Positions 23,432 to 31,477 are shown, counted from the first letter of the stretch. The stretch is 64,000 nt of DNA from Salinisphaera sp040361255 (GCF_040361255.1 NZ_APNG01000019.1:1-64000), one strand, 5' to 3'. Notes: generated by a model not told the origin, from the sequence alone. A program made the numbers and translations.

Positions 23432-24916
23432 TTACTCCTTGGTTGAATCCGGACTTGCGCCGGCGGCGCCCGCCATCGGCTGCGGGTTGTCGGTGGCGGG
23501 TTCGTTGTCGCTGCGGCCGTAGACATCGTCCAGGCGCACGATATCGTCTTCGCCGAGATAGCTGCCGGACTGCACTTCGATCAGATCGAGATCGACCTTG
23601 CCCGGGTTTTCCAGCCGGTGCACCGCCCCCAGCGGAATGAAGGTGGATTCGTTTTCGGTGAGCAGGCTTTCACGCCCGTCGCAGGTGACCTTGGCGGTGC
23701 CATGGACCACCACCCAGTGTTCTGCCCGGTGGTGATGCTTTTGCAGCGACAGCCGGCCGCCGGGGGTCACACGAATATGCTTGACCTGGAAACGCTCACC
23801 CACGGCGATCTGTTCGTAGCTGCCCCAGGGCCGATAGGCCTTGCGATAGGCTTTCGCCTCGTCGCGGCCGTTTTCCACCAGTCGCGCGACCAGCTGGCGA
23901 ATCTGCTGTTCGCTGTCACGATGCGCTACGAGCACGGCATCGGCGGTTTCGATGACGATGGTATCGCGCAAACCAATGGTGGTGACCAGTCGATCCTCGC
24001 TACGCACGATACAGCCCTGACTGTCCTCGAGCACGACATCGCCCTGTACGCTGTTGCCCCGGGCATCCGCGCCCTGGGCCTCGGCCACGGCCGACCAGCT
24101 GCCCAGATCGGTCCAGCCGGCATCCAGCTCGACCATCACCGCATCATCCGCGCCTTCCATGACGGCATAGTCGATGGATTTCGACGGGCTTTGTTCAAAG
24201 GCGGTTTCGTCCAGACGCAGGAAATCGATATCGATATGCGCGCCGGCATGCGCAGCACGCGCCGCGGCATGAATCGCCGGCGCCTGGCGCTTGAGTGAGG
24301 CCAGGTAGTCGCGCGCCCGAAACAGGAACATGCCGCTGTTCCAGTAGTAGTCCGGGTCGGCCAGATAAACGGCCGCGCGCGCCTTGTCCGGTTTTTCCAC
24401 GAAGCTGCGTACCCGCCGGACGCCATCGGCAACGTTCGCACCGGCCTGGATATAGCCAAAGCCCGGCTCGGCGCGCGCCGGACGCACGCCGAACAGGGTC
24501 AGCCCGCCATCGGCAGCGCGTGCCCGTGCGCGCGCGATCGCCTGCTCGAAGGCCGATTCGTCGGCCACTGCATGGTCGGTGGGCAGCACCAGCAGTTCGG
24601 CATCCTCGCCGTGGCGTGCCAGGGCTTCGAAAGCCGCGGCAGCGACCGCAGGCGCGGTATCACGGCGCGCGGGCTCGATCACCACCTGCCCGGCCATCGT
24701 CGATGTACGCAGCTGTTCGGCCATGACGAAGCGATGTTCGGCATTGCCAATCAACAGCGCCGGCGCCACATCGGCCAGGCGCGACACACGCGCAAGCGTT
24801 TGTTCCAGTAAGCTGGACTGACCGTTAAGTGCGAGGAACTGCTTGGGCCGGCTTTCTCGCGACAACGGCCACAAGCGTGTGCCGACGCCGCCTGCGAGCA
24901 AGACCGGTACCAGCAT
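23432..24916 (-). CDS. manC: Mannose-1-phosphate guanylyltransferase / mannose-6-phosphate isomerase
   Basis: A 494-residue bifunctional type II enzyme (AlgA/CpsB/ManC). The N-terminal nucleotidyltransferase has LLAGGVGTRLWPLSRESRPKQFL and the FVEKPDKARA sugar-binding block. The C-terminal cupin isomerase has LSLQKHHHRAEHWVVVHGTA with metal-binding histidines. It makes GDP-mannose from mannose-6-phosphate together with the following phosphomannomutase. The protein ends in a poorly conserved tail of about 35 residues. The 215 bp upstream contain an AT-rich promoter region shared with the divergent TPR-NTF2 gene. Confidence 0.92.
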   Translation of the reverse strand: MLVPVLLAGGVGTRLWPLSRESRPKQFLALNGQSSLLEQTLARVSRLADVAPALLIGNAEHRFVMAEQLRTSTMAGQVVIEPARRDTAPAVAAAAFEALARHGEDAELLVLPTDHAVADESAFEQAIARARARAADGGLTLFGVRPARAEPGFGYIQAGANVADGVRRVRSFVEKPDKARAAVYLADPDYYWNSGMFLFRARDYLASLKRQAPAIHAAARAAHAGAHIDIDFLRLDETAFEQSPSKSIDYAVMEGADDAVMVELDAGWTDLGSWSAVAEAQGADARGNSVQGDVVLEDSQGCIVRSEDRLVTTIGLRDTIVIETADAVLVAHRDSEQQIRQLVARLVENGRDEAKAYRKAYRPWGSYEQIAVGERFQVKHIRVTPGGRLSLQKHHHRAEHWVVVHGTAKVTCDGRESLLTENESTFIPLGAVHRLENPGKVDLDLIEVQSGSYLGEDDIVRLDDVYGRSDNEPATDNPQPMAGAAGASPDSTKE

Positions 24917-25131
24917 CAGGTTTCTCCAAGTGCGCCGTAATAGGAATGAGATACTGCGATATCGTCTATCGTATCGCGGCTTTTATAACAAAAATGATGC
25001 CTTATCCGCGCCCGATGCGAGGGCAGGCTCGGCGTCTAGTATAATTTCTTGTAGTCGGGACCACGACCGGGCGATTCAACACGCAACGGCGTGCGCTCTC
25101 ACGCTTACTCGCAGGACAGGACGATGCACCC

Positions 25132-26076
25132 GTGACACGACGCATAGCGACAAAGCCGTTCGCCGCCCTGCTGGGCGCGCTGCTTTTCGTGTCGTCGGTG
25201 GCCTCGGCGGTGACCCTCGACGAACTGCAGCACGAAATCGATACCGGCAAGTTCGATGCCGCCGCGCGTCTGTCCCAGACCTATCTGGAGGCCCACCCGG
25301 GCAATCGCGATGCGCGTTTCTTTCATGCGCGCGCGCTGGCTGGCCAGGGTCATGTCGACGAATCGATCGCCGAGTACGAAAAACTCGCCGCGGACTACCC
25401 GTTGCGCGTGGAGCCGGCGAATAACCTGGCCGTGCTCTACGCCGATCAGGGCGAATACGACAAGGCACGCAAATGGCTGGAAAAGGCGCTGGCGACCCAG
25501 CCGGCCTATGCGACCGCACACCGCAATCTGGGCGATGTGTATACCGCGCTCGCGGAACTGGCCTATCGCAAGGCGCTCGGTAGCGAGGACAACGACAGCA
25601 AACTACCGTTGACCATGCTCGATCGTCTATATTATGCACAGGAGTCGGTCGCGCCGGGGAACGCGCCGACGCCGGCGCCGGCGAAACGACCCGCCACGCC
25701 GGATTCGAACAACAATACGATCAGCGACCAGGCCAGTCGCAGCATTGTCCAGACCGTTCGTGCCTGGGCACTGGCGTGGTCCGCGCAGGATTTCGATGCG
25801 TACACCGATTTCTATGCCGATGGCTACGACCCGGGGGATGGCATGAGCCGTGCCGAATGGCTGGATTTGCGTAAGGCCCGCCTGGCCAAGCCCGAAGATA
25901 TCCATATCCGGATCGAGGATCCCTCGATCACGCGGCTGGCCAATGGCGCCGTGCAGGTCGATTTCACCCAGGAATACGAGTCGCCGCGTTATAGCGACCG
26001 GGTCGACAAACAGCTGATTCTCACCCGTACGCCAGCCGGCTGGCGCATTTTGCGCGAAACCACCGGTACGAACTAG
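25132..26076 (+). CDS. Secreted TPR protein with C-terminal NTF2-like (Cds6) domain
   Basis: A 314-residue protein starting with GTG at 25132. It has a Sec signal peptide ending SVASA (about residue 25), tetratricopeptide repeats (about 27-150; for example NRDARFFHARALAGQGHVDESIAEYEKLAAD), a Pro/Ala/Asn linker, and an NTF2/SnoaL-like domain (SIVQTVRAWALAWSAQDFDAYTDFYADGY to the end). The C-terminal domain resembles that in the following transpeptidase. It ends 5 bp before that gene, so the two form an envelope pair. TPR partners that help peptidoglycan enzymes are known; the specific role is inferred. Confidence 0.8.
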   Translation: MTRRIATKPFAALLGALLFVSSVASAVTLDELQHEIDTGKFDAAARLSQTYLEAHPGNRDARFFHARALAGQGHVDESIAEYEKLAADYPLRVEPANNLAVLYADQGEYDKARKWLEKALATQPAYATAHRNLGDVYTALAELAYRKALGSEDNDSKLPLTMLDRLYYAQESVAPGNAPTPAPAKRPATPDSNNNTISDQASRSIVQTVRAWALAWSAQDFDAYTDFYADGYDPGDGMSRAEWLDLRKARLAKPEDIHIRIEDPSITRLANGAVQVDFTQEYESPRYSDRVDKQLILTRTPAGWRILRETTGTN

Positions 26077-26081
26077 TTTCC

Positions 26082-27299
26082 ATGGGTATGCGCCACGCCA
26101 TTCAGTGCTTTTTGCTGGTCGCCTGCTGGGCGATGGGCGCGATGGCGTTCGCGGCCGGCACGGAAACCCAGGCGCCGGGGGCCGGCAAGGTCCATTCCAG
26201 CGCCGAGGCACAGCTGCTGGCCGTGCTCAATCTCGCCCAGAAGGGCGATTACGACAGCGCGATCAATGACCTCACCGACCTGATCGAGGCGCGCCCGAAT
26301 TTCCGTCTCGCCCAGCTGGTCTACGGCGAACTCATGGTCGCGCGCACCGGCCGCAGCATCGACCCGGCCATCAGCGAAAAAATGCGCGATCAGCGCGATG
26401 CCCTGCTCGACGAGGCCAAAAGCCGCTGGGCACACCGCGTGTCGGCCGCCACCGACGGCAAGGTGCCGGATGTCATCCTGCAGCTGGGCCCGGAATACGA
26501 AAACGCGGTGGTGGTCGATCTGTCCAACAATCGCCTGTATCTTTTCGAAAACGAACAGGGCGTACCGCGGCTGGTGTCGGATTTCTATACCACCATCGGC
26601 CGGGGCGGCGCGGGCAAGCAGGTGGAGGGCGATATGCGTACGCCCATCGGCATCTATCACATCACCCGCTATATCGACGACAACCAGCTGCCCGAACTCT
26701 ACGGCGTGGGCGCCCTGCCGGTGAACTATCCCAACGCGCTGGATCGGCTACGCGGGCGCACCGGCTATGGTATCTGGTTGCATGGCGTGCCCCGCACCAC
26801 CTATTCGCGTACGCCGCGTGCCAGCGAAGGCTGCGTGGTCATCGCCAACGACGATTTCCAGTCGATTCGCGAGCACGTGAGCATCGGCAAGACGCCGGTG
26901 ATCATGACCAGCGGCCTTAACTGGGTGTCGGCGGCCGAGATCGAGGCACAACGCAGCGCCATGCTCGCCGCGATCGAATCCTGGCGCCACAGCTGGCAGG
27001 CGATCGATACGAAATCCTATCTGGCCTATTACGCGCCCAGCTTCGTCAGCGACAAAGGGCTCGACAAGCAGGATTTCGCGATCGAAAAGAAGCGTATCAA
27101 CGCGACCAAGACCAAGATCGAAGTCGATTTGAGCAATATCAGCATCATGCGCTATCCCGGCGAGAACAACATGATGAAGGTGATGTTCAACCAGGACTAC
27201 ACCAGTAATAACTACCACGCCGAAGATCGCAAGGTGCAGTACTGGCAACAGAACGACGACGGCGAGTGGCAGATCGTGCTGGAGACCGAACAGGACTGA
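26082..27299 (+). CDS. L,D-transpeptidase (YkuD) with NTF2-like C-terminal domain
   Basis: A 405-residue periplasmic enzyme: signal peptide ending MAFAA (about 24), a helical region (40-110), the YkuD catalytic domain (about 145-275) and an NTF2-like domain (about 285-405). The active site is complete: YGIWLHGVPRTT with the histidine and RASEGCVVI with the nucleophile Cys251. It should form 3-3 crosslinks or attach proteins to peptidoglycan. Domain order matches the family annotated as murein L,D-transpeptidase with Cds6 domain. Co-transcribed with the preceding TPR-NTF2 protein. Confidence 0.88.
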   Translation: MGMRHAIQCFLLVACWAMGAMAFAAGTETQAPGAGKVHSSAEAQLLAVLNLAQKGDYDSAINDLTDLIEARPNFRLAQLVYGELMVARTGRSIDPAISEKMRDQRDALLDEAKSRWAHRVSAATDGKVPDVILQLGPEYENAVVVDLSNNRLYLFENEQGVPRLVSDFYTTIGRGGAGKQVEGDMRTPIGIYHITRYIDDNQLPELYGVGALPVNYPNALDRLRGRTGYGIWLHGVPRTTYSRTPRASEGCVVIANDDFQSIREHVSIGKTPVIMTSGLNWVSAAEIEAQRSAMLAAIESWRHSWQAIDTKSYLAYYAPSFVSDKGLDKQDFAIEKKRINATKTKIEVDLSNISIMRYPGENNMMKVMFNQDYTSNNYHAEDRKVQYWQQNDDGEWQIVLETEQD

Positions 27300-27866
27300 T
27301 CGCGCCTTTTCAGGCCTGCGCCCAACGCGCTCGCAGCGCCCCCTGCAGGCACCCCTCGGCGCGCAGCGCGCCCATCCAAGATAAGTCAGGCGCGCCTGTC
27401 GGTGCGCCGGCCGCAGCGCATCAACACCGGGGCGCACGCATGGCTTGCGCGGCCCATGCGTGCAGCACGGCCGTCTCGGACGCTGGCGCGAAGCCGGCGC
27501 CTGACCTATAACGCGTGGCCAGTGACTGCGTCCGTGCTTGGAAACCGGTTCGAACCGGCGTGCGGAGTATCTGTCTAAGCAAGATCTGTATAGCCTGTCA
27601 GGGTCGCGCTGGCGTGCTCTTTGCGCGCGATCGACAGACAGTGAGCGCATAGCGTGCCCAAGCCAATAACAGGTTGCACGGTAGCGAACACGGATGCCGA
27701 TTAGGCGCGTGCAAAGCCCCGGCCGCTCAGCGGTTCGGCCTCACTGGAGGCTGCGGCTACGTTGCCGAACTTGACCTGCCAATGCGCCAGGCGCTGCGAC
27801 CGGACGCTTTGGCGCAACGCATTCGAGCACTCGAACACGGCCCACGACAGGTTATGCAGCGTTTTC
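27300..27866. other. 567-bp gap between convergent genes
   Basis: No supported gene. The region contains several GC-rich inverted repeats, including the perfect palindrome CCGGTTCGAACCGG near 27543, which is not part of a tRNA. No Shine-Dalgarno-led frame or T-run terminator is visible. Confidence 0.5.
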
Positions 27867-28511
27867 CTAAGGTTTGCGAGCGCGCTGTTGGGCGATGAGG
27901 TAGTCGGCCACCTCGAGCATCCGATCGTTGCTGCCAGCGGTACGGCCGGTGACATAGTAACGCCCGGCCACGGTGATACTCGGCGTCGCGGTCACCGGAT
28001 ACGCCTGCATGGCCTGGGCGGCTTCACGCAGCTTCGCGGTGATCTCGTCGCTTTCATAGATCTCGCTGAAGCGATCGCCGTCCACGCCTTGGGCCACCAT
28101 GAAGTCGCGCATGGCCGACTCGCTGAGCAGGCGTCGGCCCTGTTCATGAATGGCCGCGAAGATCTTGTCGTGCACCTTGGCGAGCACACCCAGGGCTTCG
28201 GCCGTGTAGTAGAGCCGCGCATAGGGTTCGCCGCCGGCGCTGAACAATACCGGCACGCGTGAGAACACGACATCATCGCCCAGCGTCTCGCGCCAGGCGT
28301 TGAGATCGGGCTCCATGTGATAGCAGTGCGGGCAGCTGTAGAGGAAGAACTCGGTGACGTGAATCTTGCCGTCATCGGGTTGTTCGAGGGGCTGGCGCGC
28401 ATCGAGATAATGCTCGCCTTCGACATAGCGCGAAATCATCAGTCCCTGCGCCTGGACCAATCCGGCCATCAGCAGCAGCAACAGACCCGTTGCGATGCGC
28501 CATGTCTTCAT
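27867..28511 (-). CDS. dsbA: Thiol:disulfide interchange protein DsbA
   Basis: A 214-residue periplasmic oxidase. A signal peptide ends at LVQA (residue 21). The thioredoxin-fold active site is CPHC (Cys60-Cys63) in FFLYSCPHCYHMEP, and the cis-proline loop is TATPSITVAGRY. It introduces disulfides into exported proteins and would be reoxidised by DsbB, not seen here. It follows the cytochrome c4 gene at 39 bp in the same direction, a common gammaproteobacterial neighbourhood. Confidence 0.93.
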   Translation of the reverse strand: MKTWRIATGLLLLLMAGLVQAQGLMISRYVEGEHYLDARQPLEQPDDGKIHVTEFFLYSCPHCYHMEPDLNAWRETLGDDVVFSRVPVLFSAGGEPYARLYYTAEALGVLAKVHDKIFAAIHEQGRRLLSESAMRDFMVAQGVDGDRFSEIYESDEITAKLREAAQAMQAYPVTATPSITVAGRYYVTGRTAGSNDRMLEVADYLIAQQRARKP

Positions 28512-28550
28512 ACGTTGCCTCGCCCTCGTTCGCGTGCAGCCCGCTCGCTA

Positions 28551-29468
28551 CTACTGCGCCTCGGTGGTCTGCTGGTCTGCCCCGGCATCCATCTGATCAT
28601 CGTCTTCGCCGTTCTCGGCGGCGTCGTTATCCGGGCTGCTGTCCTGGCCGGCCGCAGCGTCGGCTTCCTGCTTCGCGGCGGCATCGGCCGCCTGCGACTG
28701 CTGGGCGTTTTCCTCAGCATCTTCCGGCGCCGGCTGGCCTTCGCCATCGCTCGCGCCGTTCTGATCGCCTGCGCCTGCCGCGGCGCCGCCCGGTCCACCC
28801 GCATGCTGCATCAAGGCGCCGTAGTCCTCGCCATTGGTTTCGCCGGTGGCCGGACGCAGACCGGCCACATAGGATGCCAGGGCCTGAATATCGGCATCGG
28901 TGAGATTTTCGGCCACGCCGTTCATGATGGTGGCGTTGCGATAGCCCGAACGATCGCCGCTACGATAGGCCTTGAGCTGGGTGGCGATATATTGCGGCGA
29001 CTGGCCCGACAGGCGCGGGAACTTGGCCGCGGCATTGCCCAGACCACTCGGCCCGTGGCAGCCGGAACACGCCGGTACGCCCTTGTCCGCGTTGCCACCG
29101 TGATAGAGCACCGCGCCCGCGGGGGCGACCGACACATCCGCCGCGCCGGGACGCGTTTGCTGGGCGGCGAAATAGACCGCCAGATTTTTCATGTCTTCGT
29201 CGCTCAGACCGGCGGCCTGGCCGGCCATGATCGCGTTCTGGCGCTCGCCCGACTTGAACAGCTTGAGCTGCTCGTAGATATAGGGCGCGCCCTGGCCGGC
29301 GAGCTTGGGAAACTGCTCGGACTGCATATTGCCCTGCGGGCCATGGCAGGCCGCGCACTGGGCCGATCGCGTCTTGCCGGCCTCGACGTCACCGTCCACC
29401 AATGGCTCGGCAGCGACGGCCCCGGCACAAATCATCAAGCCGAACAACACAAAAAAGCGCTTGGTCAT
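28551..29468 (-). CDS. Cytochrome c4-like dihaem protein with long acidic tail
   Basis: A 305-residue periplasmic protein: signal peptide ending AVAA (residue 20), then two cytochrome c modules with CAACH (38-42) and CSGCH (134-138) haem sites and methionine ligands in the IMAG and IMNG segments. Residues 1-207 match a normal cytochrome c4, which carries electrons toward terminal oxidases. The last 98 residues are an added low-complexity tail rich in Asp, Glu, Ala, Gln and Gly with one lysine, not part of the standard family. Start taken at MTKRFFVLFGLM; the upstream in-frame ATG adds eleven non-signal residues. Confidence 0.88.
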   Translation of the reverse strand: MTKRFFVLFGLMICAGAVAAEPLVDGDVEAGKTRSAQCAACHGPQGNMQSEQFPKLAGQGAPYIYEQLKLFKSGERQNAIMAGQAAGLSDEDMKNLAVYFAAQQTRPGAADVSVAPAGAVLYHGGNADKGVPACSGCHGPSGLGNAAAKFPRLSGQSPQYIATQLKAYRSGDRSGYRNATIMNGVAENLTDADIQALASYVAGLRPATGETNGEDYGALMQHAGGPGGAAAGAGDQNGASDGEGQPAPEDAEENAQQSQAADAAAKQEADAAAGQDSSPDNDAAENGEDDDQMDAGADQQTTEAQ

Positions 29469-29642
29469 GTCGTAGTCGTCTCCGACGCAAAACGGCAGCA
29501 CAATGACGCTATCCGATGCCTACCGGATTTTGGCTGCCCACTGGATATAGCCTTTATTGTATACCACCCGCCAGCTGCGCCACAGTCTTGCACACGCGAG
29601 AGCCTGTTGCCCTGCGCCTGTGTCCCCGACGGTTCGTTGACC

Positions 29643-30257
29643 ATGACAAGCATCACCCCTGCCGATTTCAAAGCCATGCGCTTTGTGTGCTCCGCGCCCA
29701 ATGCGCGCGCCTTTCCCGAGCCGGACGGCGCGGAGATCGCGTTTGCCGGGCGCTCCAATGCCGGCAAGTCAAGCGCACTCAATGCCTTATGCGAGCGTAC
29801 CGGACTGGCACGCACGAGCAAGACACCGGGTCGCACGCAGGCGATCAATTTCTTCAGCAGCGATCGGCTGCGCTTTGCCGACCTGCCCGGCTACGGCTTC
29901 GCCCGCGTGCCGCCGGCGGTCAAGGCCGCCTGGCAGTCGCTCATCGAAGGCTATCTGGCCACGCGCGCGCCACTGGCCGGGATCGTGCTGATCATGGATT
30001 CACGCCGGCCGCTGCTGGATTTCGACCGCCAGCTCATCGATTGGGGCATGCAGCAGGGGCTGGGTTTTCATCTGCTGCTGACCAAGGCCGACAAACTTTC
30101 ACGCAATCAGCAGGTCAATACCTTACGACGCGTCGAGCGCGAGATGCCCGAGGCAAGCGCGCAGTTGTTCTCGGCGACCAAGCGCCAGGGCATCGACGAG
30201 GCACGCGCTGCGATCGCGGCGTTTGCCGACGGCGTGAACGAACAAGTGGTGGAATAG
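29643..30257 (+). CDS. engB: Ribosome biogenesis GTP-binding protein EngB (YsxC/YihA)
   Basis: A 204-residue TRAFAC GTPase. The P-loop is FAGRSNAGKSSALNAL (about 35-50), switch I has the conserved SKTPGRTQAINFF, the G3 motif is DLPGYGF, and the base-recognition motif is TKADKLS. EngB assists assembly of the large ribosomal subunit. The ATG at 29643 matches the family start; a longer open frame through the cytochrome region is rejected. The gene is divergent from cytochrome c4 and has this same neighbourhood in many gammaproteobacteria. Confidence 0.93.
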   Translation: MTSITPADFKAMRFVCSAPNARAFPEPDGAEIAFAGRSNAGKSSALNALCERTGLARTSKTPGRTQAINFFSSDRLRFADLPGYGFARVPPAVKAAWQSLIEGYLATRAPLAGIVLIMDSRRPLLDFDRQLIDWGMQQGLGFHLLLTKADKLSRNQQVNTLRRVEREMPEASAQLFSATKRQGIDEARAAIAAFADGVNEQVVE

Positions 30258-30263
30258 ATGTAA

Positions 30264-30280
30264 ATGAGAATTATTCTCAT
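30264..30280 (+). promoter_or_regulatory. Fur box
   Basis: ATGAGAATTATTCTCAT is a perfect 8-1-8 inverted repeat and matches the 7-1-7 Fur core TGAGAAT-T-ATTCTCA. A TATGAT -10-like box follows directly at 30282-30287. It lies 7 bp after the engB stop and about 200 bp before a small gene, which it may control. Confidence 0.75.
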
Positions 30281-30299
30281 GTATGATCGAGCGACGTCC

Positions 30300-30308
30300 T
30301 TATCCACA
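30300..30308 (+). promoter_or_regulatory. Isolated consensus DnaA box
   Basis: TTATCCACA, a perfect DnaA-box 9-mer, lies between the Fur box and the small gene. It could be a titration or regulatory site or chance. Confidence 0.35.
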
Positions 30309-30490
30309 GTGCATTGAAGAGCGCTTCATGTCCGGTTGATAAGGGCGTAGGCAAGCCTGTGCTCGCCGCGGCCATGGGTCGTGAAGTCTTCTAGAATAAA
30401 GACGGCCAAGCGCCGACCTTGATTCCTGAAGGCGTGGAAAGCAGCCGAGCAGCAGCTGTCTTATGCCTGGTTAACAAGGAGGGCCGACAC

Positions 30491-30691
30491 ATGGGATATG
30501 ACATACGGGCCTGGCTCGATCGCCAGGGCCGCCCCCAGCTAGAGATCATCGACATCGATTCCGGCGACGTGCAGCTATCCTGGGATTGCGGCGGCGAACG
30601 CTCTCCCGCGATCAAGTCGCTGTTTCATGAGCTCATCCTGTTGAGCGTGCGCGAAGACCTCAACCGCCGCATGTCCGCGCATCCAAACTGA
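30491..30691 (+). CDS. Small conserved-looking protein behind a Fur box
   Basis: A 66-residue frame with a very strong AAGGAGG nine bases before the ATG at 30491. The protein reads MGYDIRAWLDRQGRPQLE and continues with a cysteine in SWDCGG and a C-terminal helix (AIKSLFHELILLSVREDLNRR). I do not recognise it. It has no signal peptide or membrane segment. The Fur box 210 bp upstream would place it under iron control with a long leader, and a terminator follows at 30737. A longer frame from TTG at 30419 lacks a ribosome site and is less likely. Confidence 0.65.
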   Translation: MGYDIRAWLDRQGRPQLEIIDIDSGDVQLSWDCGGERSPAIKSLFHELILLSVREDLNRRMSAHPN

Positions 30692-30736
30692 CCGATCGTG
30701 ATCGCCTGCACTACGCGGTCATCGACCGCTCATCGG

Positions 30737-30770
30737 AAAACCGGCCGTTTTAATCGACGCGCCGGTTTTT
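30737..30770 (+). terminator. Intrinsic terminator after the small Fur-box gene
   Basis: AAAACCGGC (30737-30745) pairs with GCCGGTTTT (30761-30769) and is followed by T residues. It ends the transcript of the 66-residue protein. Confidence 0.7.
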
Positions 30771-30816
30771 CTATGGCATAAAGTCTGCACGACAACGAAT
30801 TGATTGCTCAGGGAAT

Positions 30817-30929
30817 AAAAAAGCCCCGGCAGCAGGGGGAATACCGCCGGGGCGCCCGATCCGGCCTTGGGGGGAAACCGGATCGAAGTTACCGCTCAGG
30901 GAGAAAAGCGGGCAAGCATTGCGCTTGCA
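30817..30929 (-). ncRNA. sigmaE-type sRNA, copy C
   Basis: Third member of the array, about 113 nt, read on the minus strand. Stem I is 30912-30928, stem II 30892-30911 with loop UUUCUCCCUG, stem III 30858-30884 with a C-rich UUUCCCCCC loop, and the terminator hairpin 30823-30853 has a UUCCCCC loop and is followed by six T (30817-30822). The 14-mer complementary to the porin ribosome site is intact. The sequence diverges more from copies A and B in stem I and the terminator, but changes there preserve pairing, which supports selection for structure. Confidence 0.82.
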
Positions 30930-30934
30930 TAAGG

Positions 30935-30962
30935 TCAGACCGGCATCGAATCGGTTTGTTCC
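30935..30962 (-). promoter_or_regulatory. RpoE-type promoter of sRNA copy C
   Basis: GGAAC (30958-30962) and TCTGA (30935-30939) on the minus strand, 18 bp apart. The AT tract TTCGAAAAAAATTTTC (plus strand, 30969-30984) lies upstream like an UP element and is identical to that of copy A. Confidence 0.75.
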
Positions 30963-31045
30963 AGAAATTTCGAAAAAAATTTTCGCGGACTTTTTTACGG
31001 TCGGTTCTGGGGAGAACGGACCAGGAAAACGCGCGGAATCGAGGC

Positions 31046-31160
31046 AAAAAAAAACCCCGATGGCTGGGGGAAAGCCGATCGGGGCAAGAGACCGGTTCTT
31101 GGGGGAAAACCGGATTCGGTTACCGCTCAGGGAGAAAAGCGGTCAAGCATCGCGCTTGTA
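31046..31160 (-). ncRNA. sigmaE-type sRNA, copy B
   Basis: Second member, about 115 nt. Stem I CAAGC..GCTTG (31144-31158), stem II 31122-31143 with loop UUUCUCCCUG, stem III 31092-31113 with loop UUCCCCCAAG, terminator hairpin 31055-31084 with loop UUUCCCCC and nine T (31046-31054). It is nearly identical to copy A in stems II and III. The three loops present C/U-rich single strands suited to pairing with G-rich Shine-Dalgarno regions. Confidence 0.85.
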
Positions 31161-31165
31161 ACAGG

Positions 31166-31194
31166 TCAGACCAACGGCGGTGGCGCCAGGTTCC
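31166..31194 (-). promoter_or_regulatory. RpoE-type promoter of sRNA copy B
   Basis: GGAAC (31190-31194) and TCTGA (31166-31170) on the minus strand, 19 bp apart, one longer than in copies A and C. The -10 context GGTCTGACC is the same in all three. Confidence 0.7.
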
Positions 31195-31292
31195 CGAACC
31201 GGGCAATTATTTTTTACGTTCCGCCAAACGCCTGTTTTAATGGCTATTATTGATACGGTACGGATGCGTCCGAAGCTGGGTCGAGCACAAAG

Positions 31293-31411
31293 AAAAAACC
31301 CCGACGGCGCGGGGGAACGCCGTCGGGGCAAGCAGTCCGGTTCTTGGGGGGAAAACCGGACTTCGGTTACCGCTCAGGGAGAAAAGCGGTCGAGCGTCGT
31401 AACGCTCATGG
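31293..31411 (-). ncRNA. sigmaE-type sRNA, copy A (nearest polA)
   Basis: First member, about 118 nt. Stem I GAGCG..CGCTC (31392-31407), stem II 31369-31390 with loop UUUCUCCCUG, stem III GTCCGGTT..AACCGGAC (31335-31361) with loop UUCCCCCC, and terminator hairpin 31299-31328 with loop UUCCCCC and six T (31293-31298). The 5' end is estimated from the -10 element. The locus directly downstream of polA is where Spot 42-like RNAs occur in other gammaproteobacteria; from memory, the C-rich-loop RNA sX13 of Xanthomonas is also polA-linked. Confidence 0.85.
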
Positions 31412-31415
31412 TAGG

Positions 31416-31443
31416 TCAGACCGGGCGTTGCGCGCCGAGTTCC
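31416..31443 (-). promoter_or_regulatory. RpoE-type promoter of sRNA copy A
   Basis: GGAAC (31439-31443) and TCTGA (31416-31420) on the minus strand, 18 bp apart, the spacing I recall for E. coli rpoH P3 and degP sigmaE promoters. The AT tract TTCGAAAAAAATTTTC lies just upstream at 31449-31464. Confidence 0.78.
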
Positions 31444-31477
31444 CGTTATTCGAAAAAAATTTTCTCCCGGCCGGGTA

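Noticed and set aside
27541..27560. tRNA T-arm (GGTTCGAACC)
   Set aside because: No acceptor stem, anticodon arm or CCA-side pairing surrounds it; it is simply a palindrome.
30419..30490. Extended start (TTG at 30419) for the small Fur-box gene
   Set aside because: No ribosome site there, whereas AAGGAGG stands directly before the ATG at 30491.
30931..31422. GGTCAGACC as a structural stem of the sRNAs
   Set aside because: It is better explained as the -10 region (GGTCTGACC) of the three RpoE-type promoters, because GGAAC stands at constant distance upstream.
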